NCBI GenBank assembly: GCA_050008715.1
Contig: JBEKMC010000019.1
Location: forward strand, 1-36,161
Length of the DNA: 36,161 nt
Reading direction: 5' to 3'
Origin: JAKACA01 sp050008715
GTDB taxonomy: Bacteria > Actinomycetota > Acidimicrobiia > Acidimicrobiales > Bog-793
Made by a program: the position numbers and the translations under genes. Below, in pieces: positions 8,409 to 16,609 of this stretch (the stretch's first letter is position 1; each line of letters starts with the position of its first letter). The notes below the pieces were generated by a model. That model saw nothing but the letters and a program-made list of their open reading frames with translations. It was not told the origin of the DNA and ran no database searches.

Positions 8409-8465
8409 GGAGGCCGACTCGCGCTCCACCCGACCAGCCTTCCAGGATGATGTTCCTGTCCAGAG

Positions 8466-8987
8466 TTATCGTGCCCATCCGAGCCAGTCGAGGATGTCGG
8501 ACGCGACCTCGCCGATGGCTCGGTCGTTCGACAGAGTCAGGCCCTCGAAGCCCGTTCCCTTCGCCGTGGCGAGCCAGGCCTCCGCCTCGCGCAAGTCTGC
8601 CTGCCTGCCAGTCGTGACGTCACCCAGAAGTCGCTTCCTGATCTCTGAAAGGGAAACAGTCAAGCGGACAACTTTGACGGGCATGCCGAGTGCCACCGTC
8701 AGGCTTTCCAGCTGTGCCTCGTCGGGAACGGCATAAGCGAGAACGAAGAAGCGCACGCCGGCCTTGCGGTAGTTGCCGACGACGGCTGCCAGGCTCTGCG
8801 CGAGGACACGTCGGTGCGCGTGCTGGTCCTCGGGGCCGAACCAGGCGAGCCAGTCGAGATCAAGGACGGCATAAGCGGCGCCTCGCTTCTCGAGGATGTC
8901 GGCGATTTCTTCAGCCGCCGAACTCTTCCCCGCGCCGAAGACGCCGGTGATCAGTACTGCCTCCTCAGCTTGATCCACAGACGCCAC
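8466..8987 (-). CDS. Small P-loop NTPase, kinase-like
   Basis: A 173-residue protein with a Walker A motif GVFGAGKSS (15-23) near the N-terminus, an early acidic strand AVLDLDWLAWF (40-50) and a later segment with RLTVSLSEIRKRLLGD, resembling the lid of small kinases (adenylylsulfate, shikimate or gluconate kinase-like P-loop fold). GTG start at 8987, with an alternative GTG at 8978. It is convergent to the urease-like gene, with a 57-nt gap holding no convincing terminator, and is followed on the same strand-side by the S53 peptidase. The substrate is unknown, and a nucleotide-dependent small-molecule kinase is the safest description. Confidence 0.75.
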   Translation of the reverse strand: MASVDQAEEAVLITGVFGAGKSSAAEEIADILEKRGAAYAVLDLDWLAWFGPEDQHAHRRVLAQSLAAVVGNYRKAGVRFFVLAYAVPDEAQLESLTVALGMPVKVVRLTVSLSEIRKRLLGDVTTGRQADLREAEAWLATAKGTGFEGLTLSNDRAIGEVASDILDWLGWAR

Positions 8988-9064
8988 CGTAGGCGGGGCG
9001 CAATCGACGTGTCCGAGCTCGTCGGTTATCGCCCTTCCTTGCTGGATCCCCCGTAACGGGTGGT

Positions 9065-11158
9065 TCAGAACTTCGAGAGAGCGCGGATGAAGCCGACTCC
9101 GACCGATCCGAGGCCGGTAATGCTGTCGAAGCCGGTAGCAGTCGTGAGCGTGACGTCGCGAGTGGCGCAGTTGCCTGTGCCGTCGCAGTAGGTCTCGGGC
9201 CCCTCGTAGTCAAGGACGCGCAGGCTGATGAGGTACCCGCTCGAGCTATCGACCGTGTTCGCGTAGTCGACCCGGATCACAGCAGCCGAGTCCGGGCTCG
9301 ACGGCGGCACGATGTCGTTGAAGGCGCTTGGGCTCTCGCTGTAGGCCTTGTACAGGGTCGGGTTGAGGAACCCGAGCGAGACGCCAGCGGCCTGGTCGGT
9401 ATCTGCCACGACACCGGCGAGCAGCGGCGAGGCGAGGCTCGTGCCACCTTCCTTGAACTGTGCGTAGTAGGTGCCGTCGGGGAAGCTCTGGGTCAGCCCG
9501 ATGAGCATGCCCGTCTGCGCGTCGGCGTCCATGGAGATGTCCGGCTCGACGCGAAGTGGCGTCGGCCCGAAGATCGCCTCGTTGCGCAGGGCGAGGGCAC
9601 TCGGGACTACGCCGGCCTGGTAGTAGGGCTGGGAGTAGTAGTAGCTCGTCCCGCCGCCGCCACCCGCCTGGAAGAAGAGGGAGCCGGAGGGCGTCGTGGC
9701 GGAGCCGCACGAGGTCGTCGAGGAGGCGCACAGCGTCTCCTTGCCGGTCGACCAGCCGTACTCGGCCGCGCGGGCGTTCCTCCCGTTGACTTCGAGCGAG
9801 GTGCCACCCACCGCCGTGACGAACGGGCTCGTGGGCGGGTAGTCCGGCACGGCGAGGCCGAAGTCGGCGAAGTTGTCGCCGGAGTCTCCGCTCGAGAACA
9901 GCACGCTCACGCCCGTGGCGTCGGCGAGCATGAAGGTGTCGTCGAAGGCGGTCTTCGTCGCCGCGTCGGTGAACAGGTCTCCGAGCGTATCCCCCCAAGA
10001 GTCGCTCACTACCGAGGCGCCGCTCGTAACCGCGGTCTGCAGGGCGGCGAGCAGGCTCGTGTCCTGGCAGTCCTGTGCGCCGACGAAGAGGATGTCCGCC
10101 CCGGGAGCCATGCTGTGAGAGGCCTCGACGTCGAGGGCCTGCTCGTCGTACCAGCCGCTACCACCGCATTCAGCTTGGTCGTCGACGGTGGCCGGAGGGA
10201 CGTCGAAGAACTGGCTCGACGACAGCGGGTGCGTCGAGTCGTTGAGGCTGAAGTACTTCTGGGCGTCGGCCAACAGGGTCGGGGAGTCGTAGGCGTCGAC
10301 GATGGCGAGCCCGACACCACTGCCGTTGTCACCGCTTGCGACCGACGATGCAAGTTTGTAGGCGCCCCGGAGCTGGGCCGGCTTGTAGCCGCAGATGTCG
10401 TAGGGCAGCGGCGCCTTGTACGGCGTGTAGAGCGAAGCGGCGTCGGAGGTGTCGGTCTTCTGACCCCAATGGGACGAGCACGGCTGCGGGTTGCGGAAGC
10501 CTGCCGGGGGTCCCGGCTCTTGATCCGGCTTTGCGGCCGTGGCGGCTGGGCCGGTCGCTTCGAGGGCCAGGTCCGGTGTCGCCAGGTACTGGTTCACACC
10601 GACGACGCCGGACACCACGCCGCCGAGGGAGGCGGGAATGGAGGCCGTTCCGTCGGCGAGGCGCACGATGTGCCCGTTCACCTCGTAGTAGCCGAGGCCT
10701 ACGGCGAAAGCCTTCTCGACGCGCAGCGCCGTGCCCGTCGCCGTCACGAAGAGGCGGTCCTTCGGGACCGAACCGACGACGAAGCCCTCGCTGCGCAGCC
10801 AGCTCTCCGCACGAGCCACCTCGGCAGTGCTCGGCGCGAAGCGGGACTCCCATTGAGCATCGGTCAGGTAGTGGCGGTAGAGCGAGCTCCCGGGCTGTGA
10901 GACCGCCCGGACGACGGCCTCGGCTGCCGCGGCGTTGCGCACGGAGAGCAGCAGGTCGAAGCTCACGGCCGCCGTCGGCGCGACCTTGCCCCGCGGGTGA
11001 GTCCGCTCGGCTGCGGCCACGAGTGAGCCGCGTAGCTCCACGCGCGGCGCCGGGCGCGTGTTGGTGGCCGAGGCGACAGACGGTGCCGCCAGCGCCACCA
11101 CGACGGACACGGCGAGCCCCACTGATCCCAGCAGGGCCCACGGACGGGCTGTTCTCAT
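9065..11158 (-). CDS. Secreted S53 family serine-carboxyl peptidase (sedolisin/kumamolisin type)
   Basis: A 697-residue exported protease. A signal peptide occupies about residues 1-31 (MRTARPWALL then a hydrophobic core, cut near SVASA). A pro-kumamolisin activation domain follows (about 60-195). In the catalytic domain, Glu339 and Asp343 lie in YDEQALDVEASHSMAPG, the oxyanion Asp in SSGDSGD (about 422-428), and the nucleophile Ser574 in GGTSLASP. The C-terminal Asp/Gly-rich segment GFDSITGLGSVG resembles the calcium site. ATG 11158 is chosen because GGGGG lies 4 nt upstream and it opens the signal peptide. S53 enzymes generally work at low pH, so this suggests extracellular proteolysis in an acidic setting (inference). 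Confidence 0.92.
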   Translation of the reverse strand: MRTARPWALLGSVGLAVSVVVALAAPSVASATNTRPAPRVELRGSLVAAAERTHPRGKVAPTAAVSFDLLLSVRNAAAAEAVVRAVSQPGSSLYRHYLTDAQWESRFAPSTAEVARAESWLRSEGFVVGSVPKDRLFVTATGTALRVEKAFAVGLGYYEVNGHIVRLADGTASIPASLGGVVSGVVGVNQYLATPDLALEATGPAATAAKPDQEPGPPAGFRNPQPCSSHWGQKTDTSDAASLYTPYKAPLPYDICGYKPAQLRGAYKLASSVASGDNGSGVGLAIVDAYDSPTLLADAQKYFSLNDSTHPLSSSQFFDVPPATVDDQAECGGSGWYDEQALDVEASHSMAPGADILFVGAQDCQDTSLLAALQTAVTSGASVVSDSWGDTLGDLFTDAATKTAFDDTFMLADATGVSVLFSSGDSGDNFADFGLAVPDYPPTSPFVTAVGGTSLEVNGRNARAAEYGWSTGKETLCASSTTSCGSATTPSGSLFFQAGGGGGTSYYYSQPYYQAGVVPSALALRNEAIFGPTPLRVEPDISMDADAQTGMLIGLTQSFPDGTYYAQFKEGGTSLASPLLAGVVADTDQAAGVSLGFLNPTLYKAYSESPSAFNDIVPPSSPDSAAVIRVDYANTVDSSSGYLISLRVLDYEGPETYCDGTGNCATRDVTLTTATGFDSITGLGSVGVGFIRALSKF

Positions 11159-11218
11159 GTTTCCCCCTTCGCGCAACAGTGCGACGACGGTCCGCCTCCT
11201 CCGGCGGGCCAGGGCGAA

Positions 11219-11247
11219 ACCCTAGCGACAGCGGAGGCCGGTAGCAA
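11219..11247 (-). promoter_or_regulatory. Promoter of the S53 peptidase gene
   Basis: On the minus strand TTGCTA (11242-11247) and TAGGGT (11219-11224) are separated by 17 nt, a good match to an actinobacterial SigA-type promoter, about 61 nt before the ATG. Confidence 0.5.
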
Positions 11248-11305
11248 TTGACATCCCGTCCCGTGCCGAAGCGCCTGCGCTCCAGCGCTCCGCTGGGGCG
11301 AGGGC

Positions 11306-11340
11306 GCGCCAGTGGAGAGCAAAGCGCCAGTGGAGAGCAA
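11306..11340. repeat. Exact 17-bp direct repeat with 18-bp period
   Basis: GCGCCAGTGGAGAGCAA occurs at 11306-11322 and again at 11324-11340, about 75-110 nt before the ECF sigma gene in the 254-nt divergent gap. It may be a regulatory duplication or recent slippage. Confidence 0.8.
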
Positions 11341-11412
11341 CATGAGGCGAGCGGGGACGCTTGGGCGGTGGAGAGGCAATAGGAGGGTGACGGTTGACGA
11401 AGGGATCCGTGC

Positions 11413-11997
11413 GTGGAAGGCGACGAAGAGATCACAAGGGCGGCTGATGAGACCGTGGCGTGGGCGATGGCCGGCGACCGGGAGTCGTTCGCTGCGTTGG
11501 TGCGCGAGCACGGCCAGGCCGTTCATGCCTATTTGGCCCGCCGTGCGGGCCGGGGAGTTGCTGACGAGCTCCTGGCCGAGGTGTGGCTGCGGGCTTGGCG
11601 TTCGAGGGCGAGCTACGACATTGGCTGGGCGGGTCCTCGGCCGTGGATGTATGGGATTGCCCGCAACGTGCTCCGGGCCCACTGGCGGGTGCGCGCTGAT
11701 CATCTCGGCGGGGCCTTCCGTCTCGCAGAGGATCCCTGGCCGGCGGTCGACGACCGCCTCGACGCCGTCCGCCTCCGTCTCGCTCTTACAGCGGCGCTGG
11801 CGACGTTAGGCGAGGACTCTCGCGAGGTGGTCCTGCTGGTCGCCTGGGAGCAGCTCACCCCGGCGGAGGTGGCCTTGGCGTTGGGCCTGCCCCCCAGCAC
11901 CGTGCGAAGCCGCTTGCATCGTGCCCGCCTGCTTCTCCAACGCTCGATCGATACATCCACCTTTACCAACTCTTATTCCACCTACCAGGAGGTCTGA
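11413..11997 (+). CDS. ECF-type RNA polymerase sigma factor
   Basis: A 194-residue sigma-70 family protein. Region 2 spans about residues 20-90 (FAALVREHGQAVHAYLARRAG, ELLAEVWLRAWR, GPRPWMYGIARNVLRAHWR) and region 4 about 125-175 (LPPSTVRSRLHRARLLLQ as the recognition helix). It would direct polymerase to a small stress or envelope regulon. GTG start at 11413 with AAGGGA about 8 nt upstream. The following gene begins 5 nt after its stop, preceded by AGGAGG inside the 3' end, so the two are co-translated. The next protein is the probable membrane partner or regulator. Confidence 0.88.
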   Translation: MEGDEEITRAADETVAWAMAGDRESFAALVREHGQAVHAYLARRAGRGVADELLAEVWLRAWRSRASYDIGWAGPRPWMYGIARNVLRAHWRVRADHLGGAFRLAEDPWPAVDDRLDAVRLRLALTAALATLGEDSREVVLLVAWEQLTPAEVALALGLPPSTVRSRLHRARLLLQRSIDTSTFTNSYSTYQEV

Positions 11998-12002
11998 TCC
12001 CA

Positions 12003-13070
12003 ATGCATTCCCCCGATTCACTCGAGTCAATTGAGCTCCTCGCCCGGTATGGGCGTGTTGACCCGGCTGACGAGTCTGTGATCGGCGCTGCCACAATGGC
12101 CGTGCTTGACGGCCCCGCTCTCCAGCGCGCTTCACGCCGTCGTTCGCTCCGGCCTCGACGCGCACTCGCCGGGGCAGCGAGCGTCGCGGCGGCGGCAGTG
12201 CTTGCAGTCACAGGCTTCTCGCTCGCGACGGGCACCGCCAAGACGCCCAGCCCGGCACCTCACGCCGCGGTCCCGGTCCTGACGGTTCGGCACGGGGCGC
12301 ACACGGGGGGCGGGTCGATCCTCGCCCGTCTCGCCAGCGTCATTCTGGCATCGCCGGCGCCAGCCGGGAACGCCACGCTGGTCCTCCGCTCAGAGCCGGA
12401 TGAGGGGGGTACGCCGATCACCGGCGCCGACCTGTTCACCGACGGCGGCGAGTACTACTACGCTCCGACCGAGGCCGGACTCCCGGCGCAGGTCGCCGCA
12501 GGGAACGACCGGGGCGATGGCATCTTTGCTCGGGAGATTGCCGCCGCCATCGACGCGACGACGGGCAACCTCACGAGCGCCGCGGTGGAGATGGAGGCGG
12601 CACCAGATCCCTCAGTGACAGCGCCTCCGCAAGGCAGCGCGCTCGCAATCAACTGGCTCTGGGAGAATTCCCTCTCCGCGCTCATCGCCGGCTCTGGCAA
12701 TCCGAACGTGCGAGCCGGAGTGATGGAGCTGATCTCGCTCATCCCCGAGGTCACTGTCACCAACACGACGGCAAACGGTGAGCCAGCCGTACAGATCACC
12801 GGCACGTTCCCGGACACGTCCTGCGCCAGCGCCAAAGCGGACGGGTCGGCGGGCGAGATAGCGAAGGCCTGTGCCCAGCCCGCTGGCGCCGGCCTCCAAG
12901 AGCAGCTGACCATCGACGCCACCACGGGGATCCCGCTCTTCTTCGTGGGTGGCGCAGTCGGCCAGCCAGCCGGTGCTCCACTCACCTACCAGGTGAGTCG
13001 GGTGACACTCTCCCAGGTGGAGCAAGGTCACTTCGTCGCCAAGGCGAGGACCTCAACAGCCCGCGTATAG
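12003..13070 (+). CDS. Membrane-anchored ECF partner protein, CU044_5270-like
   Basis: A 355-residue protein with a cytoplasmic N-terminus (1-50), one transmembrane helix (about 54-76, RALAGAASVAAAAVLAVTG) and an extracellular domain of about 280 residues. The ending ATTGIPLFFVGGAV...TYQVSRVTL resembles actinobacterial CU044_5270-family proteins found beside ECF sigma genes. AGGAGG (11987-11992) lies 10 nt before the ATG. No zinc anti-sigma motif (HxxxCxxC) is visible, so if it restrains the sigma factor it does so by another mechanism. A role as extracytoplasmic sensor is inferred from gene pairing and topology. Confidence 0.72.
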   Translation: MHSPDSLESIELLARYGRVDPADESVIGAATMAVLDGPALQRASRRRSLRPRRALAGAASVAAAAVLAVTGFSLATGTAKTPSPAPHAAVPVLTVRHGAHTGGGSILARLASVILASPAPAGNATLVLRSEPDEGGTPITGADLFTDGGEYYYAPTEAGLPAQVAAGNDRGDGIFAREIAAAIDATTGNLTSAAVEMEAAPDPSVTAPPQGSALAINWLWENSLSALIAGSGNPNVRAGVMELISLIPEVTVTNTTANGEPAVQITGTFPDTSCASAKADGSAGEIAKACAQPAGAGLQEQLTIDATTGIPLFFVGGAVGQPAGAPLTYQVSRVTLSQVEQGHFVAKARTSTARV

Positions 13071-13089
13071 CCGGACGATCCTCAGCCGG

Positions 13090-13317
13090 TCAGCTAACGA
13101 TCGCGGCGGGCATACCGACCGCGTTTCGCTCGTCGGGGAAGTTCGAGCCGACCACCTGCCCGTCGATCTCGGCCACCACGCCATAGAAGCCGGGATCGGA
13201 CAGCATCATCGAGACAAGCCCGGTTGCCGCCTCCGCTGACGGAAAGTCACACGGGAGCGAATGCGCGGCTGCGAGCGTCGCGGATCGACCCGCCGATCGG
13301 CCTGCCTCGGCCGTCAT
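13090..13317 (-). pseudogene. 5' fragment of a GNAT acetyltransferase gene
   Basis: About 75 codons look like the start of a GNAT N-acetyltransferase. DFPSAEAATGLVSMMLSDPG and FYGVVAEIDGQVVGSNFPDE match the N-terminal part of a familiar family in which the acetyl-CoA-binding half follows. The reading frame ends in RNAVGMPAAIVS and stop, so the catalytic core is gone. No remaining GNAT motif was seen downstream. Its 5' end touches the promoter side of the plus-strand secreted protein gene. Likely a degraded gene rather than a functional short protein. Confidence 0.65.
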
Positions 13318-13421
13318 GGCCACCGACCTCCGGGCGGGTGGCAATGGCGAGCGTGACCGTCAAAAGGCGAGGAAGGGCGTCCATGCCGTGCTCATCGCCG
13401 ACGAGGCGATGGCAACCGGCG

Positions 13422-13449
13422 CTGACTCCGTCGTTGCAACGCCTAGGAT
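13422..13449 (+). promoter_or_regulatory. Promoter of the secreted repeat protein
   Basis: CTGACT (13422-13427) and TAGGAT (13444-13449) are 16 nt apart, a good SigA-like pair. Because the -10 overlaps an upstream ATG at 13448, it argues that translation starts at ATG 13478. Confidence 0.5.
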
Positions 13450-13477
13450 GAACCGCCTACTCAGGGGAAGGCGGCGC

Positions 13478-14611
13478 ATGGCTCTGCGATCGAGGCGAGG
13501 CGTGGCCAAACGACGCGCTGCTGTCGCCATTGTTTTCTTGGCAGCCGCGCTGGTCGCCTCACCGGCTCTTGCGGCTCGCCTTCCGTCGGCTCGGCCGCAG
13601 TGGCACGTGATCGCGACGATCACGGCCAAGAACACCGACATCTACGACATGGTGGCATTGCCTGGCGGCTCCGCCTGGGTGGGAGGTACAAGCGCCGAAT
13701 CGGCGCCGATTCTCTACCACCTGAGCGGCAGTCACCTCCATGCCGTCAAGCTGCCCGGGCCTTTCGATGCCTTCGTGGGCGCCGTTTCCGGCACGAGCAC
13801 GAGCAACGTGTGGGCGGTGATCGAGAACGAACCCGACGCCGCTCGCCTCACGAGCCACGGCTGGGTGCTCATCTCGTTCGCCAGGGGCACCGACGACATC
13901 TTGATGAGCGGGATCGTGACGCTTGGCCCAAGAAACACCTGGGTCTTCACCTACGACTTCACGACGAAACGGGCCTACGCCCATCACTACACCGGATCGT
14001 CGTGGAGCACGACACCGCTGCCGGCCATCGTGGGCGGCAGCGGCTACCAGGGAAGCCTGAGTGCTTCTTCGCCCTCCAACATCTGGGCACTGGCTGGCAC
14101 CGCGGCCGGCACCTCGACGACGCTGCACTACAACGGGCACACATGGAAGATGGTCCCGTTACCTGCGAACCTCGTCCATACCGGCTACCAGCTTGAGCCG
14201 CGCGAGATTCTCATCGCCTCGGCGAGCAGCGTCTGGGCCACCATCGACAGCGACAAGGCCGGCACGTCCGGGCCGATCGAGTTGGTGCACTGGAACGGTC
14301 ACAGTTGGGCCAAGCTGACCGGCAAGGTCCCAGCCGGCTACCTCACCGGGCCAATCGCGCCCGACGGCCACGGCGGCTTGTGGCTCGGCGCAAGCGCGCC
14401 CAACGGCACAATCACTGGTAAGCCGTTCTTCCTGGACTACCGGGCTGGCATCTGGACGAGATACACAAGCCCGGCTGCTGCTGGCGGGGCGATCGGGCTC
14501 TCCGCGCTCAGTGCCGTTCCGGGAAGCACGTCGGTGCTGGGTGTCGGCATCGTCGGTGAAGGCTCCATGGGCGTGTCCAAGGGCCTCGCCGTCGTGAAAT
14601 ACGGCAGATGA
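13478..14611 (+). CDS. Secreted protein with beta-propeller-like repeats, unknown function
   Basis: A 377-residue exported protein. The N-terminus MALRSRRGVAKRRAAVAIVF plus LAAALVASPALA is a signal peptide, probably cleaved near residue 32. The rest is built from repeats of about 45-55 residues, each with a W-containing strand and an 'x(Y/W)NGHxW' turn: YTGSSWSTTPLP, YNGHTWKMVPLP, WNGHSWAKLTG, alternating with NVWAVI, NTWVFT, NIWALAG, SVWATID. This pattern suggests a beta-propeller or similar all-beta fold. No enzyme motif is seen. The start at 13478 is supported by the promoter and by AGGGGAAGG 8-16 nt upstream. The 373 nt after the gene have no credible CDS. They contain the left end of the putative element. 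Confidence 0.75.
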   Translation: MALRSRRGVAKRRAAVAIVFLAAALVASPALAARLPSARPQWHVIATITAKNTDIYDMVALPGGSAWVGGTSAESAPILYHLSGSHLHAVKLPGPFDAFVGAVSGTSTSNVWAVIENEPDAARLTSHGWVLISFARGTDDILMSGIVTLGPRNTWVFTYDFTTKRAYAHHYTGSSWSTTPLPAIVGGSGYQGSLSASSPSNIWALAGTAAGTSTTLHYNGHTWKMVPLPANLVHTGYQLEPREILIASASSVWATIDSDKAGTSGPIELVHWNGHSWAKLTGKVPAGYLTGPIAPDGHGGLWLGASAPNGTITGKPFFLDYRAGIWTRYTSPAAAGGAIGLSALSAVPGSTSVLGVGIVGEGSMGVSKGLAVVKYGR

Positions 14612-14722
14612 GATTCGGTGCTGCGCCCCTTCTCATGCTCTCTGATCGACCCCCACACATGACGGCGGGTTATCAGATGTTGGGATCAATGTCGGGACGG
14701 GGCCACAAAAGCCAGGTCAGAC

Positions 14723-14742
14723 CTAGATGTCGTAGTAGAGCA
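14723..14742 (-). repeat. Displaced glnA 3'-end copy (candidate att site, left)
   Basis: Read on the minus strand this codes L-Y-Y-D-I-stop like the true glnA end, with 17/20 identity. The similarity stops immediately upstream (Q-P-V in place of E-F-M). The 373-nt gap 14612-14984 contains this copy, the 14868 repeat and a promoter, and nothing else identifiable. Confidence 0.55.
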
Positions 14743-14867
14743 CGGGCTGTCTGGGTTGTCTCGGCAGGCAGCGCAAGTCGTCTGCAGCCTGCTCACGACG
14801 CTCAGCCGAATCGGTGGAGTCGGCTGTGCCCGGCCGTCGTGGCCGGCGTGGCCGGCGTCGGGAGAAG

Positions 14868-14894
14868 TTGTAGGGATGAAAGTAGGGATGCCCG
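14868..14894 (+). repeat. 27-nt repeat with two GTAGGGATG units (left)
   Basis: Contains GTAGGGATG at 14870 and 14882 (12-bp period). It matches 22 of 27 bases of 16991-17017 in the same orientation. This could be an arm-type recombinase or regulator site. Confidence 0.65.
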
Positions 14895-14945
14895 CAGCGG
14901 GGGTCGGTGGCGCTAGAAAAGCCGCCTGGCGTGACTACTGCCCCC

Positions 14946-14975
14946 TTCAGCGCTCAGACGGTGTGCGAGATACTG
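14946..14975 (+). promoter_or_regulatory. Promoter giving a near-leaderless transcript
   Basis: TTCAGC (14946-14951) and TACTGT (14970-14975) are 18 nt apart, with ATG 14985 only 9 nt after the -10. A leaderless mRNA is likely, which explains the lack of a ribosome-binding site. Confidence 0.45.
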
Positions 14976-14984
14976 TCGCCGCCG

Positions 14985-15602
14985 ATGTTCGTATCTGATC
15001 TTCGCCACTTCCTCGACATGCCCGAGGACTCACCCGGACCGGCGAGGAAGATGGCCGAGCATCTCGGCTCCATCGTCAAGGCTGCGACCGCAACGAAGAC
15101 CGGCTCAGCTTGGGAGACCGCCCTCCCTTGCCGGCGTCGGCCCGGCAACCGGCCTTGCGCGGGTCACATCGTCGTGTTCAGGCCGGATCTGCCCGCCATC
15201 ATCGATTGGAAGTGCAGCGCGTGCGGCGACGAGGGTGTTATCAGCGGCTGGGACGGTTCGTACTTCGATCTCCGGCGACCCCGTTTCCAGGGACCTCGTT
15301 CCTCCGCGAGCGAGGTCCAGGTGGCTGACGAAGTATGCGCCACCTTGCGGGATCTGCGGCTGCTCGACAGCGACTGCGAACGGCTCGTCTTCGGGGCGCG
15401 AGCGACGACGACCGGCATCGTCCTCGTCGCCTCCGAAGAGGATCTCGACGAGCTGATCGGTTACGTAGCGGCCGAGGCCAATCACGAGAGCAATCGCCGG
15501 CGCCAGAGACGCCTCGACCTCGCCTTCGCCGCCCTCGACAACGCGCTCGAGGTCAGCCCGGGCCGAAAGAGGCTCTCGCCAGGAGCTCCTCGTGAGGGGT
15601 GA
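14985..15602 (+). CDS. Conserved four-cysteine hypothetical protein
   Basis: A 205-residue protein opening with MFVSDLRHFLDMPEDSPGPA and carrying four cysteines, Cys49, Cys58, Cys77 and Cys80 (PCRRRPGNRPC and KCSACGDEGVISGW). The CxxC and spacing suggest a small zinc ribbon. The second half is helical and charged, with a long Arg/Glu-rich segment near the end. I recognise it as an actinobacterial hypothetical type without an assigned function. The start at 14985 rather than an upstream frame extension is supported by the promoter placing transcription just before it. Its 3' end overlaps the DUF6933 remnant by 50 nt on the other strand. Confidence 0.7.
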   Translation: MFVSDLRHFLDMPEDSPGPARKMAEHLGSIVKAATATKTGSAWETALPCRRRPGNRPCAGHIVVFRPDLPAIIDWKCSACGDEGVISGWDGSYFDLRRPRFQGPRSSASEVQVADEVCATLRDLRLLDSDCERLVFGARATTTGIVLVASEEDLDELIGYVAAEANHESNRRRQRRLDLAFAALDNALEVSPGRKRLSPGAPREG

Positions 15603-15971
15603 CATGACGGTGGTACAGCGGGCCGCACGGCGTTTCGGCCAGCCGCAGCGATAGGGCCAGCAGGTCGACTACCGCGATGGAGTGGCGATCGACATCAGCG
15701 AGGTAGGTGAACTCGTTCATGCTGCCGAGGAGACTCCGGTCGTTCGTCCTCGCCAACTGGACCCGACCGAGTTGTGAAAGCTCGGCGTCGATGAACGGGC
15801 GAGACACGCCGTGGTGAGCGTCTCCACGTTAACGAAGAGCGCCACTTGCGGGCGCCAGACGAGCACAGTTGCGTACCAGCTCCCGAGCTGAGTAGTCGAA
15901 GGCGTATCGGCCGGTACCGACGGCGGGCCGACCCGCTCCAGGAACTTCTTGGTCCCATGTACCACAAGCAA
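15553..15971 (-). pseudogene. DUF6933-type gene broken by internal deletion and frameshift
   Basis: The N-terminal part LLVVHGTKKFLERVG...STTQLGSWYATVLVWRPQVALFVNVETLTT is read in one frame from TTG 15971 (AGAGGA 7 nt upstream). The C-terminal part FIDAELSQLGRVQLARTNDR then SLLGSMNEFTYLADV and LALSLRLAETPCGPLYHRHV is read in another frame. The switch occurs near 15800-15820. Comparison with the family as I know it shows that the middle segment of about 40 residues is missing, so deletion and frame change coincide. The protein would not be functional. Bases 15972-16181 hold no further gene. Confidence 0.7.
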
Positions 15972-16181
15972 CCGTCTATCCTCTCGGCTCGGCTCACGCC
16001 CTTCCGGCCGATGCTCCACCTTGTCACCGAGTCGGGCGTTGGCGATCTCCTCGACCGGACGTCTTCGCCCCTTCGACGTGACGGAACCTCTGTCCGTCCA
16101 CTGGGCCACCTCCGCAGCGCTTCGGCAGTAAGTGCCGCTCGATCCGTCGGCCGGCATGCCGCCCCACAGTTCGACGACAGG

Positions 16182-16604
16182 TCAGGCGAACGGTGGTACG
16201 ACGTCGAAGGTGATTCCGAGTTCGTCGCAGGCGTCCCGAAGGAGAGGGGCCTCGACCGTCACCCGAATGGCCCCGTCGGTGACCATCGCTGCCGCGAGCG
16301 CTTCGGCTGTGAGATGGTTGACTCGCCTTCGCAGCCGGAGAGCGCCCATCACCGGGACGAGCAGGCGAGGCCCGGGCACGACGATCTCGGAGGGTAGCTC
16401 GTCAAGTAGGAAGAACAGTTCGTCCCTGGCAGCAGGCGGGAGGACCGCTGCCATGGTCGACAACGCTCCGCTGGACGCTCGATCGTGGAGGGCGCGGTGG
16501 AGCCGGTAGTACCACGAGCCGGTCGTGACCACCTCTCCCGCTTCCGCGGCCGCGAGGAGCGTGAGGTCGTCCACGACCGTCCGCCGGTAGGTGACGTCAC
16601 TCAA
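16182..16604 (-). CDS. PIN-domain-like protein, candidate VapC-type toxin
   Basis: A 140-residue protein. VDDLTLLAAA near the start supplies the first acidic pair of a PIN fold, LTAEALAAAMV (about 97-107) the central Glu, and VTVEAPLLRDACDELGI the final acidic segment, where Glu stands in place of the usual Asp. Homologues I recall have TTGxWYYRL as here (TTGSWYYRLHRAL). The annotated start TTG 16604 lies 5 nt after the upstream gene's stop. A GTG at 16574 is an alternative closer to the PIN start. Its partner is a 74-residue charged protein, the usual antitoxin-first order. RNase toxin function is inferred and the fourth acidic site is atypical. Confidence 0.6.
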   Translation of the reverse strand: MSDVTYRRTVVDDLTLLAAAEAGEVVTTGSWYYRLHRALHDRASSGALSTMAAVLPPAARDELFFLLDELPSEIVVPGPRLLVPVMGALRLRRRVNHLTAEALAAAMVTDGAIRVTVEAPLLRDACDELGITFDVVPPFA

Positions 16605-16609
16605 GTTGC

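Noticed and set aside
10115..11244. Long plus-strand frames opposite the S53 peptidase
   Set aside because: Arg/Gly-rich antisense frames typical of high-GC DNA. The peptidase motifs fix the minus strand as coding.
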